64,000 bases of DNA, from NCBI GenBank assembly GCA_902168185.1, contig CABHOV010000046.1, positions 124,001 through 188,000 on the forward strand, written 5' to 3'. This document shows positions 35,021-44,333 of this stretch, piece by piece (positions within the stretch are counted from its first letter, which is position 1; each line of letters starts with the position of its first letter). The position numbers were made by a program, and so were the translations under genes. The notes below the pieces were generated by a model that searched no databases, was not told the origin of the DNA, and was given only the letters and a program-made list of their open reading frames with translations. The stretch comes from an uncultured Bacteroides sp. (GTDB lineage: Bacteria; Bacteroidota; Bacteroidia; Cytophagales; Cyclobacteriaceae).

Positions 35021-36877
35021 ATGAGAGATTTTTTTCTGAGTCTCCGGATACGCATAAAACTACTGGCGGCCTTCGGATCAATATTACTGCTATCGGTTTT
35101 ACTGATCGCACTTTCCGTTACATCGATCGACAAAATCATATACTATAAAAGTATCAATGAAGAGGTCGACATCCTAAAGCTCAGGTTGGAAACGCTTGAC
35201 CTTGCCTCAAAGGATTTTATATATGAAGGATATAAATCAAAGTCATTCCTCGAAACGCAAAAGGCTTCCTCCATCAACTCCTTTACAGAGAACTATAGTG
35301 CGGCTAAAAAAATCATTCAGGAAATCCAAAGCATCCGGACAGATAATGAAACTGATACACAACTAACCCATGTGCTTCTTGTAACATTGGACAGTCTGCA
35401 AAACGATTTTAATACCTTGGTGAACCTTCTTCAAAATCGCGGGTTCAAAGACTACGGGCTTGAAGGATCATTACGCACAGCCATACACGATGTAGAGAAT
35501 TCAGGATTTGAATTTGACAAAGCAACGATGCTGATGCTGAGACGACACGAGAAAGATTTTTTTCTCCGGAAAGATCTTAAATATCAGGATGAATTCAATA
35601 AACGTTTTGATGTCTTCCGACAACAAATCGAATCATCCGCTAACGCTGCGCTTCTTTCATCCCTCGTAAATTATCAGACTGAGTTTAATAAAGTAGTAGA
35701 AATAGAAAAGCAAATTGGCCTGACAGAACATCAGGGCATTCGCGGAAGAATACAAAAATATTTTTCGTTGATCCGTCCACATATAGAGTCCATTCGCACG
35801 ACTGTGAAAAATCAGAACGAAGCGCAAATTGCGCAAACAAAATGGATGCTCTGGATTATCTTCTGCGTGCAAATTATAGCCGGTATAGCAATGGCACTTA
35901 TATATGCAGGTCTGTTAACCAAGTCTATTAAAGAAATTCGAGGTGGAATGCAGCGGCTCGCCAGCGGCGTGTTCCCTGACAAGCTTCGGGTTCTTACGAC
36001 TGAGGAAATCGGTCAGACGAAAATTGCATTCAATCAATTTATAGACCGACTCAAGGCGGCCTCTATATTTGCAGGGCACCTGGGTGCCGGAGAACTTCAT
36101 GCAAAATATGATGATCAGTACACCAATGACGTATTGGCAAAATCGTTGATCAGTGCACAGGAGAAACTCCGACATGCCGAAGAGCACCAGCGGAAAATAA
36201 ACTGGATGAATGAAGGCGCTGCACGTTTCAATGATATACTTAAAGATGATTTCAAGGAGACCCATTTGCTGGGAGACCGGATCCTAAAAATGCTGGTAAC
36301 TTATATGGGCGCCAATCAGGGTGCGCTATATATTATGAAACGTGAAGAAGGCCGGGAATTCCTCGAACGTATTGCTACATACGCATTCGACAAGAAAAAA
36401 TTCGTTAACGAGCAGATCACTCCCGGCAGCGGGCTTATTGGACAATGTGTTCTGGAAGGTGAGACTATATATCTGAAGGACGTACCACGTGATTTCATCA
36501 AGATCACTTCCGGTTTGGGCGAAGCTACGCCACGGCGCGTTGTCATCGTTCCGCTTAAAACAAGAGACCTTGTTATGGGTGTAATTGAATTGGCATCCTT
36601 TCAGGATATAGAGCCGCATCATCTTGAATTTATCGAAAGGATCGCTGAGAATATCACCACCCTTCTGGCAAATAAACAAGCAGCCTCGGAGATGAAAAGA
36701 TTACTTGAAGAATCGCAGCAACGATCTTTCTCATTCGCACAACAGGAAGAAATCATGCGCCAGAATACAGAAGAGTTTCAGGCAACGCAAGAGGAACTTG
36801 AACGGCAGCGGTTTGCCTTGCAACAGGAAGTAAAAAGCCTGCGGCTTAAATTGGCAAGCGTTGTTGTTGAACTTTGA
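35021..36877 (+). CDS. membrane sensor with HAMP and GAF domains but no output domain
   Basis: A 618-residue protein. TM1 is at about residues 13-35 and TM2 at about 273-298; between them lies a roughly 235-residue helical periplasmic domain. A HAMP linker follows (about 300-350, ending TEEIGQTKIAFNQFIDRL), then a GAF domain (about 400-548, including GANQGALYIMKREE and PGSGLIGQCVLEGETIYLKDVP). The C-terminus is a coiled coil (RQNTEEFQATQEELERQRFA, to residue 618). There is no HisKA/HATPase, cyclase or methyl-accepting domain. The coil sequence is the kind that usually leads into PAS or kinase domains. A degenerate receiver gene follows 148 bases downstream. Confidence 0.85.
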   Translation: MRDFFLSLRIRIKLLAAFGSILLLSVLLIALSVTSIDKIIYYKSINEEVDILKLRLETLDLASKDFIYEGYKSKSFLETQKASSINSFTENYSAAKKIIQEIQSIRTDNETDTQLTHVLLVTLDSLQNDFNTLVNLLQNRGFKDYGLEGSLRTAIHDVENSGFEFDKATMLMLRRHEKDFFLRKDLKYQDEFNKRFDVFRQQIESSANAALLSSLVNYQTEFNKVVEIEKQIGLTEHQGIRGRIQKYFSLIRPHIESIRTTVKNQNEAQIAQTKWMLWIIFCVQIIAGIAMALIYAGLLTKSIKEIRGGMQRLASGVFPDKLRVLTTEEIGQTKIAFNQFIDRLKAASIFAGHLGAGELHAKYDDQYTNDVLAKSLISAQEKLRHAEEHQRKINWMNEGAARFNDILKDDFKETHLLGDRILKMLVTYMGANQGALYIMKREEGREFLERIATYAFDKKKFVNEQITPGSGLIGQCVLEGETIYLKDVPRDFIKITSGLGEATPRRVVIVPLKTRDLVMGVIELASFQDIEPHHLEFIERIAENITTLLANKQAASEMKRLLEESQQRSFSFAQQEEIMRQNTEEFQATQEELERQRFALQQEVKSLRLKLASVVVEL

Positions 36878-36969
36878 TCTTAAGACAAGCTGCAACACCT
36901 TAAATGTAAATCTAAAAAGCGCAAAGTATAGATCGTGTTTACAAACAATTAATGTTCTGGTAATTTTGA

Positions 36970-37003
36970 TTTGATGGCATCTGTCAAACTTCGTTTACCT
37001 TTG
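36970..37003 (+). promoter_or_regulatory. predicted Bacteroidota-type promoter of the receiver gene
   Basis: TACCTTTG at 36996-37003 matches the -7 consensus TAnnTTTG, and TTTG at 36970-36973 lies 22 bases upstream as the -33 element. The predicted transcript start would fall 10-20 bases before the ATG at 37026, giving the receiver its own promoter separate from the sensor gene. Confidence 0.5.
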
Positions 37004-37025
37004 CATTCATTTACAGGATACTTCT

Positions 37026-37403
37026 ATGCATGTATTAGTAGTAGATGATGTACAGGTGGATCGGTTTATAGTGAAGAAACTACTCATGCCTATGTATGGC
37101 GTTACGACACTATCATCTTCAAAAGAGGCTGTCGCCTTCGCCCTGAGTCATACCTTTGATGTTGCGTTACTGAATGTAACACTTCGTAACGATATGGATT
37201 GTATCGAATTACTCGAAGATCTCCGAAACATTTGTGCTCTCCCGTTCACTGCTATCGCTACCACGTGCTATGTGGATAAAGCACGGCATAAAAAACTCCT
37301 TCATTCCGGATTCCAATCAGTGATGCTTAAACCCTTTGATGTAGATCAGTTCAATACGCTCGTGCATCGACACGAATTGCAACCCGCTTTTATCAAGCGT
37401 TGA
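37026..37403 (+). CDS. receiver-like protein lacking the phospho-acceptor Asp
   Basis: A 125-residue stand-alone receiver fold. The acidic pocket Asp7-Asp8 (VLVVDDVQVD) and the conserved Lys (VMLKPFDVDQF) are present. The phospho-acceptor position reads FDVALLNVTLRND, so residue 50 is Asn (AAT at this codon), not Asp. Asn cannot form the usual acyl phosphate, so this is predicted to be a phosphorylation-independent pseudo-receiver. A neighbouring Asp (DMD) could in theory substitute. It lies just after the output-less sensor and before the phosphatase fusion gene. Confidence 0.85.
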   Translation: MHVLVVDDVQVDRFIVKKLLMPMYGVTTLSSSKEAVAFALSHTFDVALLNVTLRNDMDCIELLEDLRNICALPFTAIATTCYVDKARHKKLLHSGFQSVMLKPFDVDQFNTLVHRHELQPAFIKR

Positions 37404-37492
37404 TTTACTTTATACTTTTCTTGTCATACCTTCACAACAAATTTATTCCGTGTTCGGTGAACAATCTGAGCCGGCCTTTTCTTACTATACCT

Positions 37493-39316
37493 ATGAAACA
37501 CGCTACATTTCTCTTGTTATTTCTGGTGGCAGCTTCCCTCGTTCTGGCGCAAGAGTATACCTCGTCTTCTATACATGCGCATAACGACTATGTGCACCCT
37601 ATCCCCTTCCTTACGGCCTACTACCAGCACGCAGGTTCCATTGAAGCAGATATATTCCTGCACAATGGCGAGCTATACGTTGCACATGAAGAACAAGAGA
37701 TTCTTCCTTCCAGGACACTCGATAATTTATACCTGGAGCCTCTGCAGGCTAAAATAAAACTTCATGACGGTGCTGTGTATCCAAAGAATAAAACCCTTAA
37801 TTTTCTGATCGATTTAAAAACGGACGGTATTCCTACATTACAGCTGCTTGTAAAAAAGCTGAAAAAATATCCAACGCTAACGGCTTGCAAGTCACTTACC
37901 ATTACTATCAGCGGAAGTGTTCCGGATCTCGCACGATGGAATGAATTTCCTAACTATATATATTTCGATGGAAGACCAGCCATTACCTATACTCCGGAAC
38001 AGCTCAAACGCATCAGCATTATAAGCGATGACTTTAAGCAATACACAAAGTGGAATGGTAAAGGTACACTTACGGCTCCTGATAAAAAGAAAATCGAAAC
38101 CGTGATTGCCAACGTTCATGCGTTGGGTAAGAAAATACGTTTCTGGGCAACACCGGACATTGTGAATGCATGGATCACGCTTCAAAAATTAAAGGTAGAC
38201 TATATCGGTACAGATAACGTTACAGAGCTTGCATCCTTTATAGAGAAAGAACCTAAATCTGTTTTTAAAAATACAGCCACGCATGATGTCCACAAACCAG
38301 TTATAGCGCCTGAAAGTGTACAGGTAAAAAATGTTATACTGCTGATTGGTGACGGTATGGGGCTGACGCAAATATATTCCGGCTATACGGCAAACCAGGG
38401 AAAGCTAAATCTCTTTACGATTAATACCATCGGTCTTTCGGTTACAGCTTCCGCTGATAGCTATATTACCGATTCTGCAGCGGGCGCAACGGCTATGGCT
38501 ACTGGCCAGAAAACAAATAATCGTGCGATAAGTGTGGACACCCTTGGAAAACCACTGGAACCTATAACCGATATTCTTAACCGAAAGAAGTATAAAACAG
38601 CTGTGATCTCTTGCGGAGATATTACCGATGCAACGCCCGCGGCATTTTATGGACATGTTATAGATCGCGAATTTAACGAAGCCATCGCTGCCGATTTTAT
38701 TTCCAGCCCTGTAGACATTCTCATTGGTGGCGGTGGTACGCACTTCACGACGCGTAAAGACGGCAGCAATCTCATTCTAGCTTTGCAAAAGAAGGGATAT
38801 ACATTCTCTTCCGATTTACACTCACTCGATACCATCCAATCCTCCAAATATATAGTGCTGGACAATGCAGCTGCATTGTCGATGAAACAAGGGCGGGGCA
38901 ATTTTCTTGTGTCATCCTTACAAAAAGCCTTGAATACATTTTCACAAGACAACAGTTCATTCTTCATTATGGCAGAAGGTGCACAAATTGATTATGGTGG
39001 ACATGCCAATGACATGGAGTATGTTGTAAAGGAAATGCTTGATTTCGACAACGCGATCGGTGCTGCCATGAAGTTTGTAGATCTACACCCGGAAACACTT
39101 TTGATCGTTACAGCGGATCATGAAACTGGTGGGCTTACGTTACTCGATGGTGATCTTAAAAAGGGATCTGTACACGGCAACTTCAGCACGCATGATCACA
39201 CAGCGGTAATGGTACCGGTCTTTGCTTACGGAAGCGGGGCTAAAGAGTTTGCCGGTGTATACCAGAACACGGCTATATTTGATAAGATTATTAAGCTTTT
39301 GGGAGTAACGAAGTAA
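37493..39316 (+). CDS. secreted phosphodiesterase-like / alkaline phosphatase fusion
   Basis: I take the ATG at 37493, which gives a signal peptide (MKHATFLLLFLVAASLVLAQ); the frame is open upstream without one. The 607-residue product has two domains. Residues about 25-245 resemble the GDPD/PI-PLC TIM-barrel group, with HAHNDYVHPIPF, the metal-site SIEADIFLHNGELYVAHEE and LDNLYLEPLQ. Residues about 265-600 are alkaline phosphatase, with IGDGMGLTQ, nucleophile Ser328 in TDSAAGATAMATG, GAQIDYGGHAND and VTADHETGG metal ligands. One polypeptide could cleave a phosphodiester and then release phosphate. Confidence 0.88.
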   Translation: MKHATFLLLFLVAASLVLAQEYTSSSIHAHNDYVHPIPFLTAYYQHAGSIEADIFLHNGELYVAHEEQEILPSRTLDNLYLEPLQAKIKLHDGAVYPKNKTLNFLIDLKTDGIPTLQLLVKKLKKYPTLTACKSLTITISGSVPDLARWNEFPNYIYFDGRPAITYTPEQLKRISIISDDFKQYTKWNGKGTLTAPDKKKIETVIANVHALGKKIRFWATPDIVNAWITLQKLKVDYIGTDNVTELASFIEKEPKSVFKNTATHDVHKPVIAPESVQVKNVILLIGDGMGLTQIYSGYTANQGKLNLFTINTIGLSVTASADSYITDSAAGATAMATGQKTNNRAISVDTLGKPLEPITDILNRKKYKTAVISCGDITDATPAAFYGHVIDREFNEAIAADFISSPVDILIGGGGTHFTTRKDGSNLILALQKKGYTFSSDLHSLDTIQSSKYIVLDNAAALSMKQGRGNFLVSSLQKALNTFSQDNSSFFIMAEGAQIDYGGHANDMEYVVKEMLDFDNAIGAAMKFVDLHPETLLIVTADHETGGLTLLDGDLKKGSVHGNFSTHDHTAVMVPVFAYGSGAKEFAGVYQNTAIFDKIIKLLGVTK

Positions 39317-39345
39317 AGTATAGAAACCGACTATAGAAATTCTCC

Positions 39346-41649
39346 TCAAGGCATATATACCGGATCACTTCCCCATGCTTTATTGGGCTGAGATCCCATT
39401 TCCAGGATTAACGTTCCACCTTTCACGATCTCTTCGTGCAGCAGGTAGGTTCTATTGAAGGGTGTGCCATTCAAGGTTGCGGACTGGATATACTTATTTC
39501 CTTCCTTGAAATTCGTTGCCTTCAGTGTAAATGTATTCGTGCCTGTATGGATGCTCACTCCCTCAAAGAATGGCGTGCCTAAATCATAATATGGAAGCCC
39601 TGGACAAGTTGGGTATATACCGATCATATTAAATGCAAGCCACGCAGACATCTGGCCACCATCTTCATTTCCACTTAATCCACCTGGACCGGTGCTATAT
39701 TCTTCCTCAACGATCTGGTGAATACGGCCTTGCGTCTTCCACGGTTCACCGGCATGATTGTATAAATATACAGTCTGGTGCCCCGGCTCATTGCCATGCC
39801 AGTAATATCGCTGATCAAAAAATGTATCCAGTTTAGTAACGAATTTTCCTTTACCACCCAGTATGGCAATTAACCCTCCTATATCCTGCGGAACATACCA
39901 GGTATATTGAAAAGGCGATCCTTCGGTAATATAGGACGCGCGTATAGCATTGGGATCAAACGGCGCGATCCATTTTCCATTCGCGTAGCGTCCGCGTGCA
40001 TAACCTATGGCAGGGTCTATGACGTTTTTATAATTTCCTGCCCGCTGACTCAGTTTTTTATAGTCCTCATCCTTTCCGAGTTTCCTGGCAACCTGCGATA
40101 ACACAAAATCATCGTATGCATACTCCAATGTTCGGGACACCTGTTCGCGTTTATGAAAGGATTCTAATACCGAATCTTCCAACGGTATATATCCATATTG
40201 CAGATACGATGCTAATGCGCGCCTGCCCTTGCCATCTTTATAGCTTGCTGTATCTGTATTCACTTCGAATGCATTTTTCCGCATAATGGTATAAGCACGC
40301 TCCATTTCATCTGACGCTATATCTTTCATCAAGGCATCTCCGATCATGGCTATTGCATGGTCTCCGATCATCGCTGCGGTATAGTTATTCCAGCACGGAA
40401 ATATAGGGAGCCATCCGCCCTGGTCAGCTTTCGTCAATAATGATTTAACCATATCAGCGGAAGATTGCGGCTCCAGTAGCGTCAGCAAGGGGTGCACAGC
40501 CCTATAGGTATCCCACATTGAGAAGTCGTCATAATAATCATAGCCCGTGGCAGTCAGGATCTTTCCACTGCCACCAAATTCAGGATAAGATCCATCCACG
40601 TCATTGAATACGCGCGGCAACAATTCAGCATGATATAGCGCGGTATAAAAAAGTCTTTTACTCTCTTCACTGCCCTTTACCTCAACCTTGGTCAATGCTT
40701 TATTCCAGGTAGCAGCAGATTCATTCCTTACTGCATCAAAGTCCCAACCTGTTATAGCAGCTTTCAGATTTTTACGCGCGCCTTCTATACTTGTAAAAGA
40801 AGTACCAATCTTGACATGAACTTTTTTTATACCGGGGCGTACTGCGACATAAGCGCCTACAGAACTCTTGGCTCCTGTTGTAGCTATATTCTTATCTTGT
40901 ATACTATCACCATTCCAGGTGCCATAATGCTCAAAGTCGGTATCAAACACGGCAACAAAGTATCCGCTAAATCCTGCTGGCTCGCCCCATCCCTGGTAAA
41001 TTCTGTGGGCCGGATTATAGCCTACTATTTCTTTCTTATCAGGACGAATCTCAATATACCCTTCACCTTCATCGCTGTTGGGTTCCACTATAAATTGTAT
41101 GGCTTCTGCATCCTCAGAAGTAAAGCGCATGATGGATGCCCTGGAGACTGCCGATACTTCAGCACTAATTTTATACTTGTCTAAATATACTGAGTAATAA
41201 TCCGGACTCGCTTTTTCATGTGCATGATGGAATAGCGATGCACGTTCTTCCGCCTTTACTTTCAATGCACCGGTCATAGGCATGATTGTAACACTCCCAT
41301 AGTCCTGTGTGCATGAACCACTCAGCCAATGGCTTCCACGAAAGCCCTGGAACAGGCTATCGCGATAATAATACGGAGCTATACATTTATGCTCGCTTGC
41401 ACGGGTCTGTGGAGTCCACTGTGTCATACCATGCGGGACACCGATGGCAGGAAAAGTTTGTCCTTTTAATTCAGAGCCCGCCTCGCTATGCTTCTTTGCA
41501 CTTTGCGTAGTGCTCGCGGCCGTCCCGACAAGCGGATCTACATACGTTATAGCTGTAATCGTTTCACGATGGTTGCAAGCCGACACTATACCGGAAAGAA
41601 CAGTGACAAAAATTACAGCACGATGCAGAAATGGCGTCTTTGATAACAT
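39346..41649 (-). CDS. GH92 alpha-mannosidase family lipoprotein
   Basis: I prefer the ATG at 41649, giving a lipoprotein signal ending VSAC; an ATG at 41670 adds seven residues. GH92 enzymes are calcium-dependent exo-alpha-mannosidases that act on mannan or N-glycan chains by inversion. Family blocks are YVDPLVGTAAS, GSHWLSGSCTQDYGSV, WDTYRAVHPLLTLL and GLSGNEDGGQMSAWLAFNMIGIYP near the C-terminus. At 767 residues the two-domain length is normal. It is the last gene of the minus-strand hydrolase run, ending 30 bases from the convergent phosphatase fusion. Confidence 0.93.
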   Translation of the reverse strand: MLSKTPFLHRAVIFVTVLSGIVSACNHRETITAITYVDPLVGTAASTTQSAKKHSEAGSELKGQTFPAIGVPHGMTQWTPQTRASEHKCIAPYYYRDSLFQGFRGSHWLSGSCTQDYGSVTIMPMTGALKVKAEERASLFHHAHEKASPDYYSVYLDKYKISAEVSAVSRASIMRFTSEDAEAIQFIVEPNSDEGEGYIEIRPDKKEIVGYNPAHRIYQGWGEPAGFSGYFVAVFDTDFEHYGTWNGDSIQDKNIATTGAKSSVGAYVAVRPGIKKVHVKIGTSFTSIEGARKNLKAAITGWDFDAVRNESAATWNKALTKVEVKGSEESKRLFYTALYHAELLPRVFNDVDGSYPEFGGSGKILTATGYDYYDDFSMWDTYRAVHPLLTLLEPQSSADMVKSLLTKADQGGWLPIFPCWNNYTAAMIGDHAIAMIGDALMKDIASDEMERAYTIMRKNAFEVNTDTASYKDGKGRRALASYLQYGYIPLEDSVLESFHKREQVSRTLEYAYDDFVLSQVARKLGKDEDYKKLSQRAGNYKNVIDPAIGYARGRYANGKWIAPFDPNAIRASYITEGSPFQYTWYVPQDIGGLIAILGGKGKFVTKLDTFFDQRYYWHGNEPGHQTVYLYNHAGEPWKTQGRIHQIVEEEYSTGPGGLSGNEDGGQMSAWLAFNMIGIYPTCPGLPYYDLGTPFFEGVSIHTGTNTFTLKATNFKEGNKYIQSATLNGTPFNRTYLLHEEIVKGGTLILEMGSQPNKAWGSDPVYMP

Positions 41650-41683
41650 ATGCACAAAGTATATCTCCAAATATAGGAGAATA

Positions 41684-43111
41684 CTAATGCACTTCGCCAG
41701 CTTGCATCTCTTTCTTCACCACAGGGGCTGAAACTTTGGGCACAGTGCCCTTCACTTCAAGCTTAATTACGGTGGCAATCGGATCAATAGCCTGACCTGG
41801 CAACATAATCACCAACTGGTCTTGCTCCCGCGTGCTTTCGAGCTTTTTTCCGGTAGCCAAAAGTTTAGCATTATAAATTTCATTCTTGAATCCGGGCACA
41901 ACGAGCTTGCCGTCTTTTGGCCAATCAAATACAGACAGGTAAAGTATAGTATTTCCGTTTTGTTCTTTCTGCGTACAACGTCCCCAGGCTAATGGCAACA
42001 ATGGCGATGCCTTTGTTGCATAGATAGCCTCACCGTTGCTTTTCATCCAGGTACCCACGGTCTTCAGACGATCTATACTTTCAGCGGGAAATTCACCATC
42101 AGCTTTTGGCCCTACATTTAATAAATAGTTTCCACCCTTCGAAGCAATGTCCAGTAAATTCCGAATCATCGTTTCAGGGCTTTTCCATTTGTCATCGTAG
42201 CTTTTATAGCCCCACGTTCCATTCATCGTCATGCACGTCTCCCAATCCTTACCATCGAGTTCACTCAGGTCAGGAATTCTTTGCTCCGGTGTTTTAAAAT
42301 CCCCAGGAAAGTTTGGACGCTTCAGGCGATCATTAGTAATGACATTCGGTTGCAGCGAAAGCAACGGTTGAAACTTCTCCGCAAATTCATCTGTCATTCC
42401 TGTAGGAGTATCCCACCACAACACCGCTATATCTCCATACTGCGTCAGGATTTCCCGTACCTGCGGCACAGCTATATCATTTATATACTGATCCATCGTT
42501 TTCGTTGTCTGCGCAGGATCCCAATGTCCACTATGCGTTTCCGTATAGGCATCAATGCGTGCGCTATCCGGATTCGCCCATCCTTCTGACGCTTTCTTGC
42601 GTGCTGCTGCTCCTCCTGGATTAACCCAGTCTTGTGCATGCGAATAATATAGTCCTAATTTAATTCCATGCTTGCGACACGCTTCTGCCAAGGGTTTGAT
42701 CAGATCCTTTCCATAGGGTGTAGCATCCACCATATCCCAGGTCGTTGCCTTTGAATCGAACAACGCAAAGCCGTCATGATGTTTTGCCGTAATAACTATA
42801 TATTTCATACCGGCATCTTTCGCCATCTTCACCCAGGCATCCGGATCATACTTTACAGGGTTAAATTGTTTTGCATACGCTTTATAGTCTGCTACGGGAA
42901 TCTTTCCACGGTTCATGATCCATTCACCAATGCGATTAATACGCTGACCGTTATGTGTGCCGGCGGGCACCGCATATACTCCCCAATGAATAAACATACC
43001 GAAGCGTGCTTCACGCCACCATTTCATTCGCTCGTCTTTATTCAAAGTCTGGCTATATATAGTGCTGACTATACCCAAAGCCATAATCCAAGTCAATAAT
43101 ACCTTTTTCAT
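41684..43111 (-). CDS. GH29 alpha-L-fucosidase
   Basis: A 475-residue periplasmic or surface enzyme with a signal peptide (residues 1-21, ending IYSQ). GH29 removes terminal alpha-linked fucose by retention. The signature WWREARFGMFIHWGVYA starts the domain; KYIVITAKHHDGFALFDS and the candidate nucleophile Asp234 in IAVLWWDTP follow. The C-terminal beta-sandwich begins near residue 370. The last 20 residues are Lys/Val-rich. The gene sits between GH105 and GH92 genes with short gaps, in the same operon-like run. Confidence 0.92.
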   Translation of the reverse strand: MKKVLLTWIMALGIVSTIYSQTLNKDERMKWWREARFGMFIHWGVYAVPAGTHNGQRINRIGEWIMNRGKIPVADYKAYAKQFNPVKYDPDAWVKMAKDAGMKYIVITAKHHDGFALFDSKATTWDMVDATPYGKDLIKPLAEACRKHGIKLGLYYSHAQDWVNPGGAAARKKASEGWANPDSARIDAYTETHSGHWDPAQTTKTMDQYINDIAVPQVREILTQYGDIAVLWWDTPTGMTDEFAEKFQPLLSLQPNVITNDRLKRPNFPGDFKTPEQRIPDLSELDGKDWETCMTMNGTWGYKSYDDKWKSPETMIRNLLDIASKGGNYLLNVGPKADGEFPAESIDRLKTVGTWMKSNGEAIYATKASPLLPLAWGRCTQKEQNGNTILYLSVFDWPKDGKLVVPGFKNEIYNAKLLATGKKLESTREQDQLVIMLPGQAIDPIATVIKLEVKGTVPKVSAPVVKKEMQAGEVH

Positions 43112-43146
43112 GGGCTATATCATTTATGTTAACGTGTACCTAATAT

Positions 43147-44283
43147 TTACTTCCGCAGCAATGCCGTAGCACACCACAACACCGGAGCCTGTCCATGCAT
43201 ATCGCCTGTAAGACGTTTCCGGTCGAGATAATACTGACGATCATTTTTCTTATTCGTTCCCTCACATACTTCCCGAATATCGCCGTTTGCTTCAATGTAT
43301 GATATGAGCGCAAGCCAACCTTTCCGTGATGCGGCACCATATACTTCTTTATCGAGCCATCCGTTTTTTACCCCGGTGATCATGGCAAACGTAAACATAC
43401 CGGTACATGATGTCTCTGGCCATGATTCTGGATCATCGATCAACTGACGCCACATACCATCGCTTGCCTGATACTTTAAAAGTGTTGCCATCATTTTCTT
43501 ATAGCCTTCCATAATGCGCGGGCGATCAGGATTATTTTCAGGCAGCGAGCGTAACAGTTCCGCAGTACCAGCGGCCATCCAGCCATTGCCACGTCCCCAG
43601 AAAAATGGAACATCGGGAGCATGATAGAATAAACCATTTTCACGTTGCAGCGAGTCCAGGTACATCACCATTTCACGTGCCGCCCGGTCTATATACTTCT
43701 GCTCGCCTGTAGCGCGATACGCCTGTGCCTGAACAGCCGTGATCATAAACATATCATCGATCCAAAGACGTGTTTGCCACGTATGGCCCATACGGTGATA
43801 TAGGTGTGACTCCTCCTTCACGCGCGGACCTTCCGGTGGCCCCCACTGCTTATCCGCTATAGCTTGTCCCATGTCAAGGTACTTTTTCTCCTTCGTCTGC
43901 ATATATAGCTCTAGCGGGATTGATCCGAATACAGTATAGTCAACATGATCGGGTACAGGCACAAGACTCGCTTCTTCCTTGAAGAACGGTTCAAACCGTT
44001 GGACCAACGCTGTCTTCAACTTTGCATCCTTACTTTCCTTTTCGAATGTAAGTGCACCATACCACGCACATACTTCCGGATACGTGATCGTCTTCGGAGG
44101 TGTCGGTCTTCCGAAGTTCGGGTGCGGTGTCGCTATGAACCGATCGGCCACGCGCTTTCCTATTTCTTTGGGAGAAGCGCCCTTGGGCCACTTCGTCAAA
44201 TCCGCCTGCGCTGATTGTGCAAATGTACTCTTGCACATTAACAGCAGGCTTACCGCCAAAAGTTGTATTGCTATTTTTTTCAT
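43147..44283 (-). CDS. GH105 unsaturated uronyl hydrolase (YteR-like)
   Basis: I use the ATG at 44283, which gives a signal peptide (MKKIAIQLLAVSLLLMCKSTFAQ); an ATG ten codons upstream is less likely. The 378-residue (alpha/alpha)6-barrel matches GH105, which hydrates and removes the 4,5-unsaturated uronic acid left at chain ends by polysaccharide lyases. The catalytic Asp is in TRLWIDDMFMITAVQAQAY (about residue 175). FFWGRGNGWMAAGTAELL and YQASDGMWRQLIDDPES are further family blocks. No polysaccharide lyase gene is present nearby. Confidence 0.9.
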   Translation of the reverse strand: MKKIAIQLLAVSLLLMCKSTFAQSAQADLTKWPKGASPKEIGKRVADRFIATPHPNFGRPTPPKTITYPEVCAWYGALTFEKESKDAKLKTALVQRFEPFFKEEASLVPVPDHVDYTVFGSIPLELYMQTKEKKYLDMGQAIADKQWGPPEGPRVKEESHLYHRMGHTWQTRLWIDDMFMITAVQAQAYRATGEQKYIDRAAREMVMYLDSLQRENGLFYHAPDVPFFWGRGNGWMAAGTAELLRSLPENNPDRPRIMEGYKKMMATLLKYQASDGMWRQLIDDPESWPETSCTGMFTFAMITGVKNGWLDKEVYGAASRKGWLALISYIEANGDIREVCEGTNKKNDRQYYLDRKRLTGDMHGQAPVLWCATALLRK

Positions 44284-44333
44284 ACCGTAGATGTTAGACT
44301 CTTCAACAAGCACTTGCCCTATATTTATACTTC

